Shown here piece after piece: positions 1 through 7,689 of a stretch of DNA of 28,396 nt. Under the pieces are notes generated by a model. The model was not told where the DNA came from. It saw only the letters and a program-made list of their open reading frames with translations, and ran no database searches. The DNA comes from DASVAL01 sp035649575 (lineage in GTDB: Bacteria; Planctomycetota; UBA1135; UBA2386): contig DASRJH010000330.1 of NCBI GenBank assembly GCA_035649575.1, positions 1 through 28,396 of the forward strand. The letters run 5' to 3'. Position 1 is the first letter of the stretch, and every line of letters starts with the position of its first letter. Position numbers and translations under genes: made by a program.

Positions 1-397
1 GCTCGTTGGCCGACGCGATCTGGCTCGGACGCGGATCGCGTGCGGCGATCGAACTGGCGCTCGGCGGCGCGGCCGTCGCCGAGCCCGCCCCCGGCTCGCG
101 CGATCGCCGCCGCGAGTTGTCGCGGATGTTGTTGAGCACGATCCGCGCGAGCCACCGCCGGAAGCCGTGCTCGGTCCGGTCCTCGAACCTCGAGATCGCC
201 CGGAACGCGTCGAGCAGCGACTCCTGGACGACTTCGTCGGCCGTATCGAGATCCCGCAGCTTGCGGCCCATCTGCCGGGCGACCGCCTTGCGGATCCAAG
301 GCAGGTAGCGCGACAACAGGTCGTTCAGCGCGTCCCGGTCGCCGGCATTGGCGGCGCGGACCTGGACCATGGTCTGGCGCAACGAATCGGTCGGCAT
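1..397 (-). CDS. RNA polymerase ECF-type sigma-70 factor, partial (left edge)
   Basis: The minus strand reads without a stop from an ATG at 397 to the window edge (132 codons), so only the N-terminal part is present. The product begins MPTDSLRQTM. It contains a typical sigma region 2: AGDRDALNDLLSRYLPWIRK, then RDLDTADEVVQESLLDAFRA and FRRWLARIVLNNIRD. The DEVVQE helix followed by aromatic- and basic-rich sequence is the -10 recognition and core-binding region of small extracytoplasmic-function sigma factors. Region 4 lies outside the window. An Arg/Ser/Ala-rich stretch after region 2 is a likely linker. It is divergent from the secreted protein at 567, with 169 bp between the starts. No anti-sigma factor is visible. 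Family is confident; the subgroup cannot be assigned from this fragment. Confidence 0.85.
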   Translation of the reverse strand, partial: MPTDSLRQTMVQVRAANAGDRDALNDLLSRYLPWIRKAVARQMGRKLRDLDTADEVVQESLLDAFRAISRFEDRTEHGFRRWLARIVLNNIRDNSRRRSREPGAGSATAAPPSASSIAARDPRPSQIASANE

Positions 398-566
398 GGT
401 GGGGCGATGCTATCTGCCGGGCAGCGAATGCCCACCCCCGCGGCGTCGGGGCCGTGCGGTTCCACAGATTGTCGTTCCGTGAAGCGGTTCGCCGGCGCTT
501 CTGAGTCGAGACAGCGGCCATCGCCCGGATGTCCGCCGAACCCCCTATCACGACAAGGAGCCTCGA

Positions 567-1268
567 ATGACCCTCTCAGCCTTCAAGTCCCTCGCAGCGG
601 GCGCCCTGCTCGCCCTGTTCCCGTCGCAGTCGGCGGCCGACCCCGGCATCTTCCCCGTCAATTCCAGTCCGTACGGCCTCGACTACGCCGGGTGGTCGGC
701 CGAGTGGTGGACGTGGAACATGGAGCATCCTCTGTTCGGCCACCCCAGCATCGATGGCGTCAACTTCAACGTCACCTCGAACCAGTCCGGCAACGTCTGG
801 TTCCTGGCCACGCCAGTGCAGTTCGGAACGGCGACGCCGACGCCGCTGACGCGCAACATCACGGTTCCGAAGGGCAAGGCCCTGTTCGTCGGCACCTTGA
901 CCGGCGAGATGTCGAGCCTCGAGGGTGCGGCGACCGAGGCAGAACAGCGTGACATCGCGAACTTCCAGGCCGACCGCATCGTCGGTCTCACCTGCACGCT
1001 CGACGGGCAGACAGTCAACCATGCTGCGTACCGCTTCGAGTCGCCGCAGTTCTCCTTCACGGCTCCCGACCCGTGGATCTTCAGCCCGGCGCCGGGTGGG
1101 ACCGGCACGGCGGTGGCGGACGGCTATTACCTGTTCCTCAGGCCGCTGAGCGTCGGCCAACACGTGTTGCACTACACGGGCGGCTTCCACTTCGAGGCGG
1201 GGATCTTCGGTCCCGAGCCGTTCGACATCTCGGCCGACATGACCTACGTCATCACCGTCACGCCCTGA
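567..1268 (+). CDS. Secreted protein of the WSAEWW family, unknown function
   Basis: This 233-aa protein starts at an ATG with a good ribosome binding site (AAGGAG at 555-560, six bases upstream). Residues 1-24 form a signal peptide ending near SAADP. The mature part carries GWSAEWWTWNMEHP (about 42-55), then NQSGNVWFLA, a TVPKGKALF element, and near the end VADGYYLFLRPLSVGQHVLHY with a beta-rich tail. From memory, the order W-S-A-x-W-W, GQSGPVWFLAG, VPAGKALF, ADGYW...L..G.H matches a secreted protein family seen in planctomycetes, cyanobacteria and proteobacteria that has no assigned role. Its stop lies 6 bp from the stop of the convergent CHAT remnant. Export is well supported; the function is unknown. 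Confidence 0.8.
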   Translation: MTLSAFKSLAAGALLALFPSQSAADPGIFPVNSSPYGLDYAGWSAEWWTWNMEHPLFGHPSIDGVNFNVTSNQSGNVWFLATPVQFGTATPTPLTRNITVPKGKALFVGTLTGEMSSLEGAATEAEQRDIANFQADRIVGLTCTLDGQTVNHAAYRFESPQFSFTAPDPWIFSPAPGGTGTAVADGYYLFLRPLSVGQHVLHYTGGFHFEAGIFGPEPFDISADMTYVITVTP

Positions 1269-1274
1269 GCGGCG

Positions 1275-1799
1275 CTACTCCGGGCTGCCGTAGTAGAGGA
1301 ACGGCGCCCAGAAGAACGGATCGGGGTGCTTCTTCGCGAGCGCCTTCCTCGCCTCGGTGAACAGCAGCAGCCGATCCGCGTCGGGCCCGGCCTGCTGCAG
1401 CCGCCGGTAGAAGTCGCTCATGAGCTCCGCGGTCGCCTGGTCCTGCACGCTCCAGAGACTCGCGATGACCGAGCTCGCACCCGCATACAGGAACCCGAGC
1501 GGCAGCGCGTGCGGTGCTTCGTCACGCTGGCCTGCGCCGATCGCCGTGCGGCACGCCGACAACACGATCATGCGGCAGCTGGACAGGCGGTCGCGCCAGC
1601 GCGCCAGCAGATCCTCGAGCGTCAGGAAGCCGTTGTCGGCGTCGCTGCGCTGTGCCGGCATCGTCAGCGCCAGCGCGCTGAAGCTCTGGCCCTCGTACTC
1701 CTGCGCGAGCCCGTGCGTCGCGAGGTGCACGAACGCGCCCTTCGAGGCAGCGTGGAACAGCTGCGCCTCGGGCGCGTCGGCGCCGAGCAGCACCTGCAC
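1275..1799 (-). CDS. C-terminal half of a second CHAT domain, truncated
   Basis: A 174-aa reading frame from a GTG at 1799 encodes the end of a CHAT (caspase HetF-associated with TPRs) domain: FVHLATHG with candidate His29, then GFLTLEDLL, IVLSACRTAIG with candidate Cys83, ASLWSVQDQAT and FFWAPFLYYG at the end. The same frame continues upstream without a stop to 1925. That stretch encodes more CHAT-like sequence (FGELKPLPGTRIEVEAAANA), so the GTG start cuts into the domain. At 1926-1928 the frame meets the TGA that ends the upstream TPR-CHAT gene. There is no ATG, GTG or TTG between that TGA and 1799. Either this is the remnant of a tandem CHAT gene joined by deletion, or it is made by TGA readthrough. 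It is not a diverged copy of the immediately preceding domain, because the two C-termini are quite different. A lone 174-aa product is doubtful. Confidence 0.55.
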   Translation of the reverse strand: MQVLLGADAPEAQLFHAASKGAFVHLATHGLAQEYEGQSFSALALTMPAQRSDADNGFLTLEDLLARWRDRLSSCRMIVLSACRTAIGAGQRDEAPHALPLGFLYAGASSVIASLWSVQDQATAELMSDFYRRLQQAGPDADRLLLFTEARKALAKKHPDPFFWAPFLYYGSPE

Positions 1800-1925
1800 G
1801 CGTTCCTTCTTGAACGCGTTCGCGGCGGCCTCGACCTCGATCCGCGTGCCGGGCAGCGGCTTGAGCTCGCCGAAGTTCTCGAGCTGTGCTGTGCGCAGAT
1901 GCGACGCACCTGGTGCCCTGGACTG

Positions 1926-4900
1926 TCAGTCCGGGACGCCGGTCAACACCCAGCCGGCCCAGTCGCGCGGCGTGTAGAGCGGTTTGCCCTGTTCGTCGAC
2001 GGCGTTGCGCAGGCGCATCTTCGCTTCCCACAGCGCCTGGTGCTTGGGCTTCTTCTCGACCCACAGGCGCCGGTAGAAGTCGAGCATCAGGTTCTTGGTC
2101 GCCTCGTCCGCGACCTTCCAGAGGCTCGTGACCACGGTGCGTGCGCCGGCCATGTGCAGCGCCTTCTGCAGGCTGGCCACGCCCTGTCCCGCGCGGCGGT
2201 CGCCGACGTTGGTGTCGCACGCGGACAATACCGCCAGCTCGCAGCCGGACAGGTCCCAACCGGCGATCTCCTCGGCGGTGATCAGGCCCTTGTAACGACC
2301 GGTCGCGTCGGCCGGCAGGTTGGCGCCGGCGAACGCGAGGCCGCACAGCAGCATCGGGCTCATGCCGCGGATGCGCTGCACGCTGTCGACGGCTCCGCCG
2401 AGCAGCTCGGCAGGTGCGGTGGAACCCCACGAGCGGATCGACTCCGGTGCGAACCAACCGTGCGTCGCGAGGTGCAGCCAGCGCGCCTCCGGCGCCCACC
2501 GCACGACCGACTCGCGGCTGGCCTTGCGCTTGTCGAGCACGAGCGTGCGGACCGATTCGCCGAAGGCTTCCTGCGCCAACGCTGCGAGCCGGCGCGCCTC
2601 GACGGCGCTGTCGGGCAGCGGCTCGAAGCCGCGTTCCCACGGGCTGTCGCGCAAGATCGCGGCCCCCGCGGTCGGTTGCGGGTCGGCGGCCTTGCCCTCG
2701 TCGGCGTCGTGCGCGAGCGGCTCGGAGTTGAACGCGGCCCCGCCGAGCGCGAGCAGGAGTGGAGCGTCGGTGCGCGGCACGGACGGCGCGGGCGCGTGCA
2801 GCGACAACTGCACCTGCATGGTCCACTGGTCGCCGCACAGGCGCGGTGCGGCAGCGGTGGGCGCGGCTTCGGCTCCCGCGGTGGCGGGCCCGGCGAGTGG
2901 CAGCGCGTCGATCGGCACCGCGTGCAGCACGGCATCCGGCAGCAGCACGAGCCGCTTGGCGTCGCGGATCGCCGGCAGCAACGGGTCGAGGATCAGCTGG
3001 CGCAGCGCGTCGCCGGTGGACTGCAGCCACTGCGACCGGTCGGCTGCGGGCGCGGCCGGCCGGCCGCGGTCCAGTGGAGCGCCGAGCAGGTTGCGCCATT
3101 CGCGCGCGGCCTTCTCGACGGTCGCGAGTCCGCCGAGCTCGAAGCGCTGCAGCTTGCCTTCGGCGCGCAGCACGAAGGCGCACAGGCTCTCGGTCTCCGC
3201 GTCGAGCCGCGCGCCCGGCGGCAGCGTGCGGCGCTGGTAGCGCCGCCATGCGACCACGGCCTCGCCCGGCGCCAACCTGGCCGCCAGGGCGTCGAGATCG
3301 ATCGCGCTGCTGCCGGCGCGGTCGCCGGAGGTTCGCGCGAGCTCGGCGAGTTCTTGCTCGGCCTGGTCGCGGCGCGCAACCGTGGCGCCGACCTGTTCGG
3401 GGTCGCCGCTACCCTGGGCGATGCGGGTGAGTTCGCAGCTCGCTGCCGCGAGCCGCTGCCGGCACGCGGCGTAGCGCGCGTCGTGCAGCGCCACGTGCTG
3501 GAACCACTTGCTGGCCAGCGCGGCACCGCGCGAAGTCTCGACGGCGGCGAACGCCGCGCGCTCGAGTGCCGGATCGCTGGCGAACACGTCGTAACCGGCG
3601 GCGAACGACAACAGCCGATCGAGGTTTTCACCGAGGCTCGCGCAGCTCTCCTCGGCGCCGCGGCTCGAGCTGGACAGGATGGCGAGCTGCAGACGGCGCT
3701 GGAGTCCGCGCGCCATCGCCGCGACGAGTTCGCCGTGGCGCCGCTGCCGTTCGGCGATGCCGGTCCGGCCCTGCCCCTCGTCGAGCAGGACCCTGGCCTT
3801 GGCGGTGATCGTGCGCGCGAGGTTGCACCGCGCCGTCTGCACGTCCTCGTGCTCGTCGGGCAGGATGTGCAGGCGCGCCGCCAGCACCTGTTCGTCGAGT
3901 GCGTACGCACCCTCGAGGTCGCCCTGCTGCGACAGCACGGCAGCCAGGGTCTCGCGCGCGGTCTGCAGGTCGGGATTCCGCTCAGGCAGCGTTGCCAGCG
4001 CCGCGAGCGCCTGCTCGGCCAGAGTCCGCGCTTGCGCCACGTCGCCCGACTTGATCATGATGGCGACAAAGTTCAGCCGCGCACCGGCTGCCTGACGAGT
4101 GTCCTGCGGCAGGGTCACGGAAAAACCGGCGAGTACCCGCTCCAGGAGATCCTGGGCGCGTCGGTAGTCGCCAAGAGCCCTGTGCTGGACAGCGAGGTTC
4201 TGCTGGAGGTTCAGCACGATCAGGTGATCGGGGGGCACGACGCCGTCGAGCGCGGCCAGCGCGCTGTCGAGCAGCGCGAGGGCTGCCGTGTGATCGCCGA
4301 GCTTGTGCAGCGTCGCGGCGAGATTGAGTTTGGTCATGCCGAGGTCGACCACCGTGGTCCGGGGCAGGCGCGACTCGACCTCGAGCACGTGTTCCTTGAG
4401 GGCGCGCGCGCGCACGAGGTCGCCGATCCGGGTCAACGTGTTGGCCAGGTTCATCTGCGCATTGAGCCGGGTCTCGTTGTCGGGCTCGAGCGTGCGCGCG
4501 CACACTTCGAGCACCTGCTCCTGCATCTCGCGCGCGCCTTCGAGGTCTCCGAGGTCGTTCAGCGTCGAGGCGAGAGCGCTGCGGGCGTCCAGCACGAGCT
4601 CGTCCTCGGACGGCAGCAGCCGCGCCCGGATGGCCAGCAATTGCTCCCTCACCTCGCGGGCGCCCTGCAGGTCGCCGATGTCGCTCCGGGCCACGCCGAG
4701 GTTGAGCAGGGTGCCTTGCATCACCCCGTGGTCGTCGGTCAGCGTGCGCCTGGCGGCTGCGAGTACGCGCTCGAGGATCCGGCACGCTTCCTGCGGATTG
4801 CCGAGCTTGCGCACCGACGCGGCGAGGTTCGTCTGCGCCTTCAACAGCCCGAGGTGCGTGTCCGGCAGCGTGCGTTCGCAGTGGATGACGATGAGGCGAC

Positions 4901-5573
4901 GCAGGCGTTCGGTGGGCTGCAGCAGGCCGAGCAGCTGGCACTCGTTCTGTGCCTGCCAACGCCGATCGTCGAGTTCGGTGCTCATGGCACAGTCCGCAGT
5001 CGTGAGCAGCAGCTCGCCGAGGGCGACCGCGCGCTCGATCGCCAATTCGGAGTCGCCCTGCTCGCGCAGCTTGCGGATCGCCGCGATCTCCTCTTCCGCC
5101 TGCTTGGAAGCGGCGAGCGTCGCTTCGGTCTCGGGGGCGGCGAGCATGCGCAGTTCGACTCGGCCCGTGTCGCCGGGCCGTGCCGCCATGACGGTGATGA
5201 CGAGTTGCGTCCCGGGTGCGACGCTCAGGCACCGATACGGCGTCGGTTTGCCGCCGGAGTCGTCGTCCTCGAAGGTCTTGGCGCCGTTTGCAACGACGCG
5301 CAGGCGCGTGTCGAAGTCGCCGTCGACGCGCGTCCAGACGTGCAGCAAGCCGCGGAAGTCGGGCGCGTGTTCGACCGCGACGCCGTGGCCGTGCCCCTCG
5401 AAGACGGGATCCTTCGCGGTGATCTCGAGGTTCACGACGCGGTCGTGCGGCGACGCGGCCAATGCCGCTGGATCCTGCGGATTGGCCGGTGCCTGTTGCG
5501 CTGCCGCGATGCTGCCCGCCAATGCGCATGCGCAGACGAGGATCAGGCGTCTCCTCGGGCTCCTGCTTTCCAT
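1926..5573 (-). CDS. Secreted TPR-CHAT caspase-like protein with N-terminal PPC-like domain
   Basis: The product is 1215 aa. I chose the ATG at 5573, not the upstream in-frame start, because it begins with a clear signal peptide (MESRSPRRRLILVCACALAG, cleavage near AAAQQ) and sits directly behind a promoter. Residues about 40-145 look like a bacterial pre-peptidase C-terminal beta domain (LHVWTRVDGDFDTRLRV, then a LSVAPGTQLVITV strand pair). About 170-680 is helical with kinesin-light-chain-type TPRs of about 42 residues (LNLGVARSDIGDLQGAREV, MNLANTLTRIGDLVRARAL). A C-terminal CHAT domain follows, with WLHLATHGWF (His1038) and LAVLSACDTNVG (Cys1119), the expected protease dyad, then VVTSLWKVADEAT. 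CHAT proteins are caspase-like proteases, often TPR-gated; a signal peptide puts this one outside the cytoplasm. The substrate is unknown. The stop is TGA followed by C, with CHAT-coding sequence in frame beyond it. Confidence 0.9.
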   Translation of the reverse strand: MESRSPRRRLILVCACALAGSIAAAQQAPANPQDPAALAASPHDRVVNLEITAKDPVFEGHGHGVAVEHAPDFRGLLHVWTRVDGDFDTRLRVVANGAKTFEDDDSGGKPTPYRCLSVAPGTQLVITVMAARPGDTGRVELRMLAAPETEATLAASKQAEEEIAAIRKLREQGDSELAIERAVALGELLLTTADCAMSTELDDRRWQAQNECQLLGLLQPTERLRRLIVIHCERTLPDTHLGLLKAQTNLAASVRKLGNPQEACRILERVLAAARRTLTDDHGVMQGTLLNLGVARSDIGDLQGAREVREQLLAIRARLLPSEDELVLDARSALASTLNDLGDLEGAREMQEQVLEVCARTLEPDNETRLNAQMNLANTLTRIGDLVRARALKEHVLEVESRLPRTTVVDLGMTKLNLAATLHKLGDHTAALALLDSALAALDGVVPPDHLIVLNLQQNLAVQHRALGDYRRAQDLLERVLAGFSVTLPQDTRQAAGARLNFVAIMIKSGDVAQARTLAEQALAALATLPERNPDLQTARETLAAVLSQQGDLEGAYALDEQVLAARLHILPDEHEDVQTARCNLARTITAKARVLLDEGQGRTGIAERQRRHGELVAAMARGLQRRLQLAILSSSSRGAEESCASLGENLDRLLSFAAGYDVFASDPALERAAFAAVETSRGAALASKWFQHVALHDARYAACRQRLAAASCELTRIAQGSGDPEQVGATVARRDQAEQELAELARTSGDRAGSSAIDLDALAARLAPGEAVVAWRRYQRRTLPPGARLDAETESLCAFVLRAEGKLQRFELGGLATVEKAAREWRNLLGAPLDRGRPAAPAADRSQWLQSTGDALRQLILDPLLPAIRDAKRLVLLPDAVLHAVPIDALPLAGPATAGAEAAPTAAAPRLCGDQWTMQVQLSLHAPAPSVPRTDAPLLLALGGAAFNSEPLAHDADEGKAADPQPTAGAAILRDSPWERGFEPLPDSAVEARRLAALAQEAFGESVRTLVLDKRKASRESVVRWAPEARWLHLATHGWFAPESIRSWGSTAPAELLGGAVDSVQRIRGMSPMLLCGLAFAGANLPADATGRYKGLITAEEIAGWDLSGCELAVLSACDTNVGDRRAGQGVASLQKALHMAGARTVVTSLWKVADEATKNLMLDFYRRLWVEKKPKHQALWEAKMRLRNAVDEQGKPLYTPRDWAGWVLTGVPD

Positions 5574-5579
5574 GGCACG

Positions 5580-5607
5580 ATTATCACCGCTCGCCTGCCG
5601 CCGGCAA
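5580..5607 (-). promoter_or_regulatory. Sigma-70-type promoter, probably leaderless, for the TPR-CHAT gene
   Basis: On the minus strand a TTGCCG (-35, at 5607-5602) is followed by a 16-base spacer and GATAAT (-10, at 5585-5580). The ATG at 5573 begins only six bases after the -10 box, so transcription would start at or next to the start codon. No Shine-Dalgarno sequence could fit. The AT-rich hexamer stands out in this GC-rich DNA. This supports the chosen start and suggests leaderless translation. Not tested. Confidence 0.55.
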
Positions 5608-5763
5608 GGGATGCAGGCCCACGCGGTCCTCGCGAATGGCGGCCACGACTGGCAACTGCTGTCCGCTGCGTCGCGCAACGGCGTCAACTTCGCGAACTTC
5701 TGCTGATCGCGAGTGCCCTCGAGCGGGCAGCCGGCGGGCGCGGGCCAGCCGGCTAGTGCGCAC

Positions 5764-6074
5764 TCAGCGCTGCCAGATCTCGGCGTTCGCGGGGCCGCCG
5801 CCGACGACCATCACCGTGCCGTCGGGCAGGACCACCGTCGTCGGGAACATGCGCGGTGCGGCCATCGAACCGGTTGGCGTGACCGTGTTCGGACCCTGCG
5901 TGAAGACATCGGCCGAGGCCGAGGCGCTCAGCGCGAACGCCGAGGTCGTCGGATCGATCGTGATCGCGAAGCCGCCGGCGATCAGCACCTGGCCGTTCGT
6001 CAGCGTGGTGGAGGTGTGCATCGCGCGCGCCCCGAGTAGGTTCGGGCCGGGCGCGAACACGCCGGTCGCCGGCG
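5764..6074 (-). pseudogene. Kelch-repeat protein, C-terminal fragment
   Basis: The frame ending at 5764 encodes about 100 residues with two kelch-type units: GARAMHTSTTLTNGQVLIAGG and APRMFPTTVVLPDGTVMVVGGG, ending AEIWQR. Kelch beta-propellers need several such units, so this is only the tail of a gene. Upstream, the coding signal stops near 6074, where a different coding signal begins in another frame. Nothing here could serve as a proper start or signal peptide. The fragment may be a decayed gene or the product of a deletion joining two genes. Confidence 0.6.
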
Positions 6075-6214
6075 CCCTTCACGCGCTGGTAGCCGAGGCC
6101 GGTGATCGCGGCGGCATTCTGGTTGTCGTAGTGCTCGAGGATCTGCTCGAAGACGAGGCGGGCGCGCGAGGGTGCCTTGTAGCTCTCGGCCGCGCGAGCG
6201 AACGCAACGAGCAA
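6075..6214 (-). pseudogene. TPR-like gene fragment
   Basis: About 47 codons on the minus strand read LVAFARAAESYKAPSRARLV and then FEQILEHYDNQNAAAITGLGYQRVKG. This is a helical, TPR-like sequence of the type found in planctomycete secreted proteins, where a Q-x-L-x-x-D/Y-P-x-N helix pair is followed by LG(Y/F)xRVxG. The frame is closed upstream by a TGA at 6224-6226 and loses its coding character at 6074, where it abuts the kelch fragment in a different frame. It is a scrap of a larger gene. The family call is tentative. Confidence 0.4.
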
Positions 6215-6350
6215 TGTTCCTGATCAAGGGACGAAGTGATCCGCACTCCCAGCGGCGTGGTGGGGTGGCGGGCCGGGCCGCGGAACCGCCGTCGTCGCGC
6301 TCGCATTGGCTCCGCCGTCCGGAAGACGGCATCGCCATCGCCGTCCAAGC

Positions 6351-7169
6351 ATGCCGATGGCAACCTGCTTCTCCCACCCCGCGGTGCCGCTGGCGATCGT
6401 CTGCTGGTTCCCGTCGCTGCGGCGCCGATCGTTGCTGGTCGCCGCCTCGCTGCTGTCGGCAGCTCCCGACCTCGACGCGTTCGGCTACTTCTCCGGCGTG
6501 CCCTACGAGGCATGGTGCGGCCACCGCGGCTGCACGCACTCGCTGCTGTGCGCGGGCGTCGTCGCCGCGCTGCTGACGCCGCGGCTGGCCGCGCGCAGCG
6601 GCGTGCCGAAGGCGCGCGTCGCCGCGTTCCTGTTCGCGGCGTGCGCCTCGCACGGCGTCGTCGACATGGCGACCAACGGCGGCCACGGCATCGCGCTGCT
6701 GTGGCCGTTCACCGACGAGCGGTGGTTCTGGCCGTGGCAGCCCATCGAGGTCGCGCCGCTCGGCATCCGCGCGTTCTTCTCGGCTTGGGGCGTCGAGGTG
6801 CTGGCCAGCGAGTTCGTGTGGTTGTGGTTGCCGGCGATCGTCCTGGGTGCGATCGGACTCTGCCTGCGGCGACCGCGGCCCGGCGCCACGTGCGCGCCGA
6901 CTGGATCGATTACTTCGGCGGGCTCTTCCCGAGCACTCGTTCGATCGCCGGCAGCGCGTCCTCGGGATGCGCACGAGGATGACCTTCGCGCGCGGTGCGT
7001 TCGCGTGGATGATGTTGAGGACGCGGTTGAACCAGAAGGTGGTCTCGGCCGTGGCGGGCGAGTTCACGGCGTCCTGTCCATTGATGTAGCCGCCGATCGC
7101 CACGCCGTCGTACTCGGCTTGCTTCAGTTCCGCGATCAAACCGCGCGTCCCCGGCCTCGTCGTTCGTGA
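6351..7169 (+). CDS. YdjM-family membrane-bound metal-dependent hydrolase (possibly C-terminally altered)
   Basis: The start is ATG 6351 or, six bases later, ATG 6357 (MATCFSHPAVPLAI). Family signatures are SAAPDLDAFGYFSG (Asp40, Asp42) and CGHRGCTHSLLCA (His58, His63), the metal-binding pattern of the YdjM/LexA-regulated inner-membrane hydrolase family (PF04307). Several hydrophobic helices follow, including FLFAACASHGVVDMATNGG and FVWLWLPAIVLGAIGLCL. The recognisable protein ends near residue 185 (about 6905). The remaining 90 or so codons are Arg/Asp-rich and lie wholly antisense to the broken gene at 6910-7290, so the natural stop has probably been lost by a small indel near 6890-6905. 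There is no strong ribosome binding site. Substrate unknown. Confidence 0.7.
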   Translation: MPMATCFSHPAVPLAIVCWFPSLRRRSLLVAASLLSAAPDLDAFGYFSGVPYEAWCGHRGCTHSLLCAGVVAALLTPRLAARSGVPKARVAAFLFAACASHGVVDMATNGGHGIALLWPFTDERWFWPWQPIEVAPLGIRAFFSAWGVEVLASEFVWLWLPAIVLGAIGLCLRRPRPGATCAPTGSITSAGSSRALVRSPAARPRDAHEDDLRARCVRVDDVEDAVEPEGGLGRGGRVHGVLSIDVAADRHAVVLGLLQFRDQTARPRPRRS

Positions 7170-7290
7170 GCGCAAACGCGGTCGACTGGAAGCCGAGTGC
7201 ACGCAGCTTCGCTTGGACGGCGGCCGCGACCTCCGGGTGCTTGCCGAAACCGAGAATGCGCCAACCGGTGGGTGGTGAGGAAGATGGCAT
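6910..7290 (-). pseudogene. Small soluble protein gene with two compensating frameshifts
   Basis: An ATG at 7290 opens MPSSSPPTGWRILGFGKHPE and continues to FQSTAFALTNDEAG, the start of a Rossmann-like alpha/beta protein. Near 7150 the sensible sequence moves to another frame: GLIAELKQAEYDGVAIGGYI, then ETTFWFNRVLNIIHANAPRA and KVILVRIP. Near 6975 it returns to the first frame as EDALPAIERVLGKSPPK, stopping at TAA 6910-6912. The total span is 381 bp, exactly 127 codons, so the two shifts cancel and the first frame stays open but encodes an Arg/His-rich middle. I recognise the pieces as one conserved-looking hypothetical protein of about 125 aa but cannot name the family. Pseudogene or paired sequence errors are both possible. 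Confidence 0.6.
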
Positions 7291-7329
7291 TGCCGCAACT
7301 ACGCCACAGCCCGTCGTGCTGCACAAGAC

Positions 7330-7604
7330 CTCCATCCTCGGGTCGCTTCGCCCTGCTCGCAAACTGTCGCTCCTGCTGCCGCAGGACCAGCCGGGGTGCA
7401 ACCTGCTCGTTGCGCCCGACCTGCTCGAATTCGTGTTCGCCAGCGCGGGCGCCGCGGAGGTGCAGGTCCCGTTGCCGAACACGACTGCGGTCATCGGTCA
7501 GGTGGTGCACCAGCAGCTGATCCCATTCGAAGTGGACGCGCTGTTGGAACGTCATCGCGATCACGGCGACGAACACGCTGCAACTGACCATCGGCTGGCT
7601 GTAG
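7330..7604 (+). pseudogene. C-terminal beta module of a secreted protein, frameshifted fragment
   Basis: The plus strand reads KLSLLLPQDQPGCNLLVAPD, then VQVPLPNTTAVIGQVVHQQL and IPFEVDAL to about 7543. One base out of frame it continues WNVIAITATNTLQLTIGWL with a TAG at 7602-7604. The joined sequence matches a C-terminal module I associate with secreted proteins of this bacterial group: a PGC.LLV strand, LP(N/D)xxxxxGxxxHQQ, then ALGxxxA(I/V)TxTNALQLTIG. No start, signal peptide or N-terminal domain is present. It is a 3' gene remnant with one frameshift near 7544. Confidence 0.5.
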
Positions 7605-7689
7605 CAGTCGCCGCATCTCCTGATCGGCACACTCGCTCGCGTCGATGACGCCCTCTGCGCGTCGGCGCCAAGGCAGCCGGGTCCGGCCG

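Noticed and set aside
1926..1928. Selenocysteine at the TGA between the CHAT domains
   Set aside because: The position is at the natural C-terminus of the first domain, not in a redox motif, and I see no convincing SECIS-like hairpin just after it.
567..5573. CRISPR Craspase or gasdermin association of the CHAT protein
   Set aside because: No gRAMP/Cas gene, CRISPR array or gasdermin-like gene is nearby. The neighbour at 567 is a secreted WSAEWW protein, and the CHAT protein itself is exported.
1326..5756. A 1476-codon open frame on the plus strand opposite the TPR-CHAT gene
   Set aside because: Its protein is Arg/Gln/Gly/Ala-rich without domains and mirrors the codon bias of the real gene. 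The minus strand has signal peptide, TPR and CHAT motifs.
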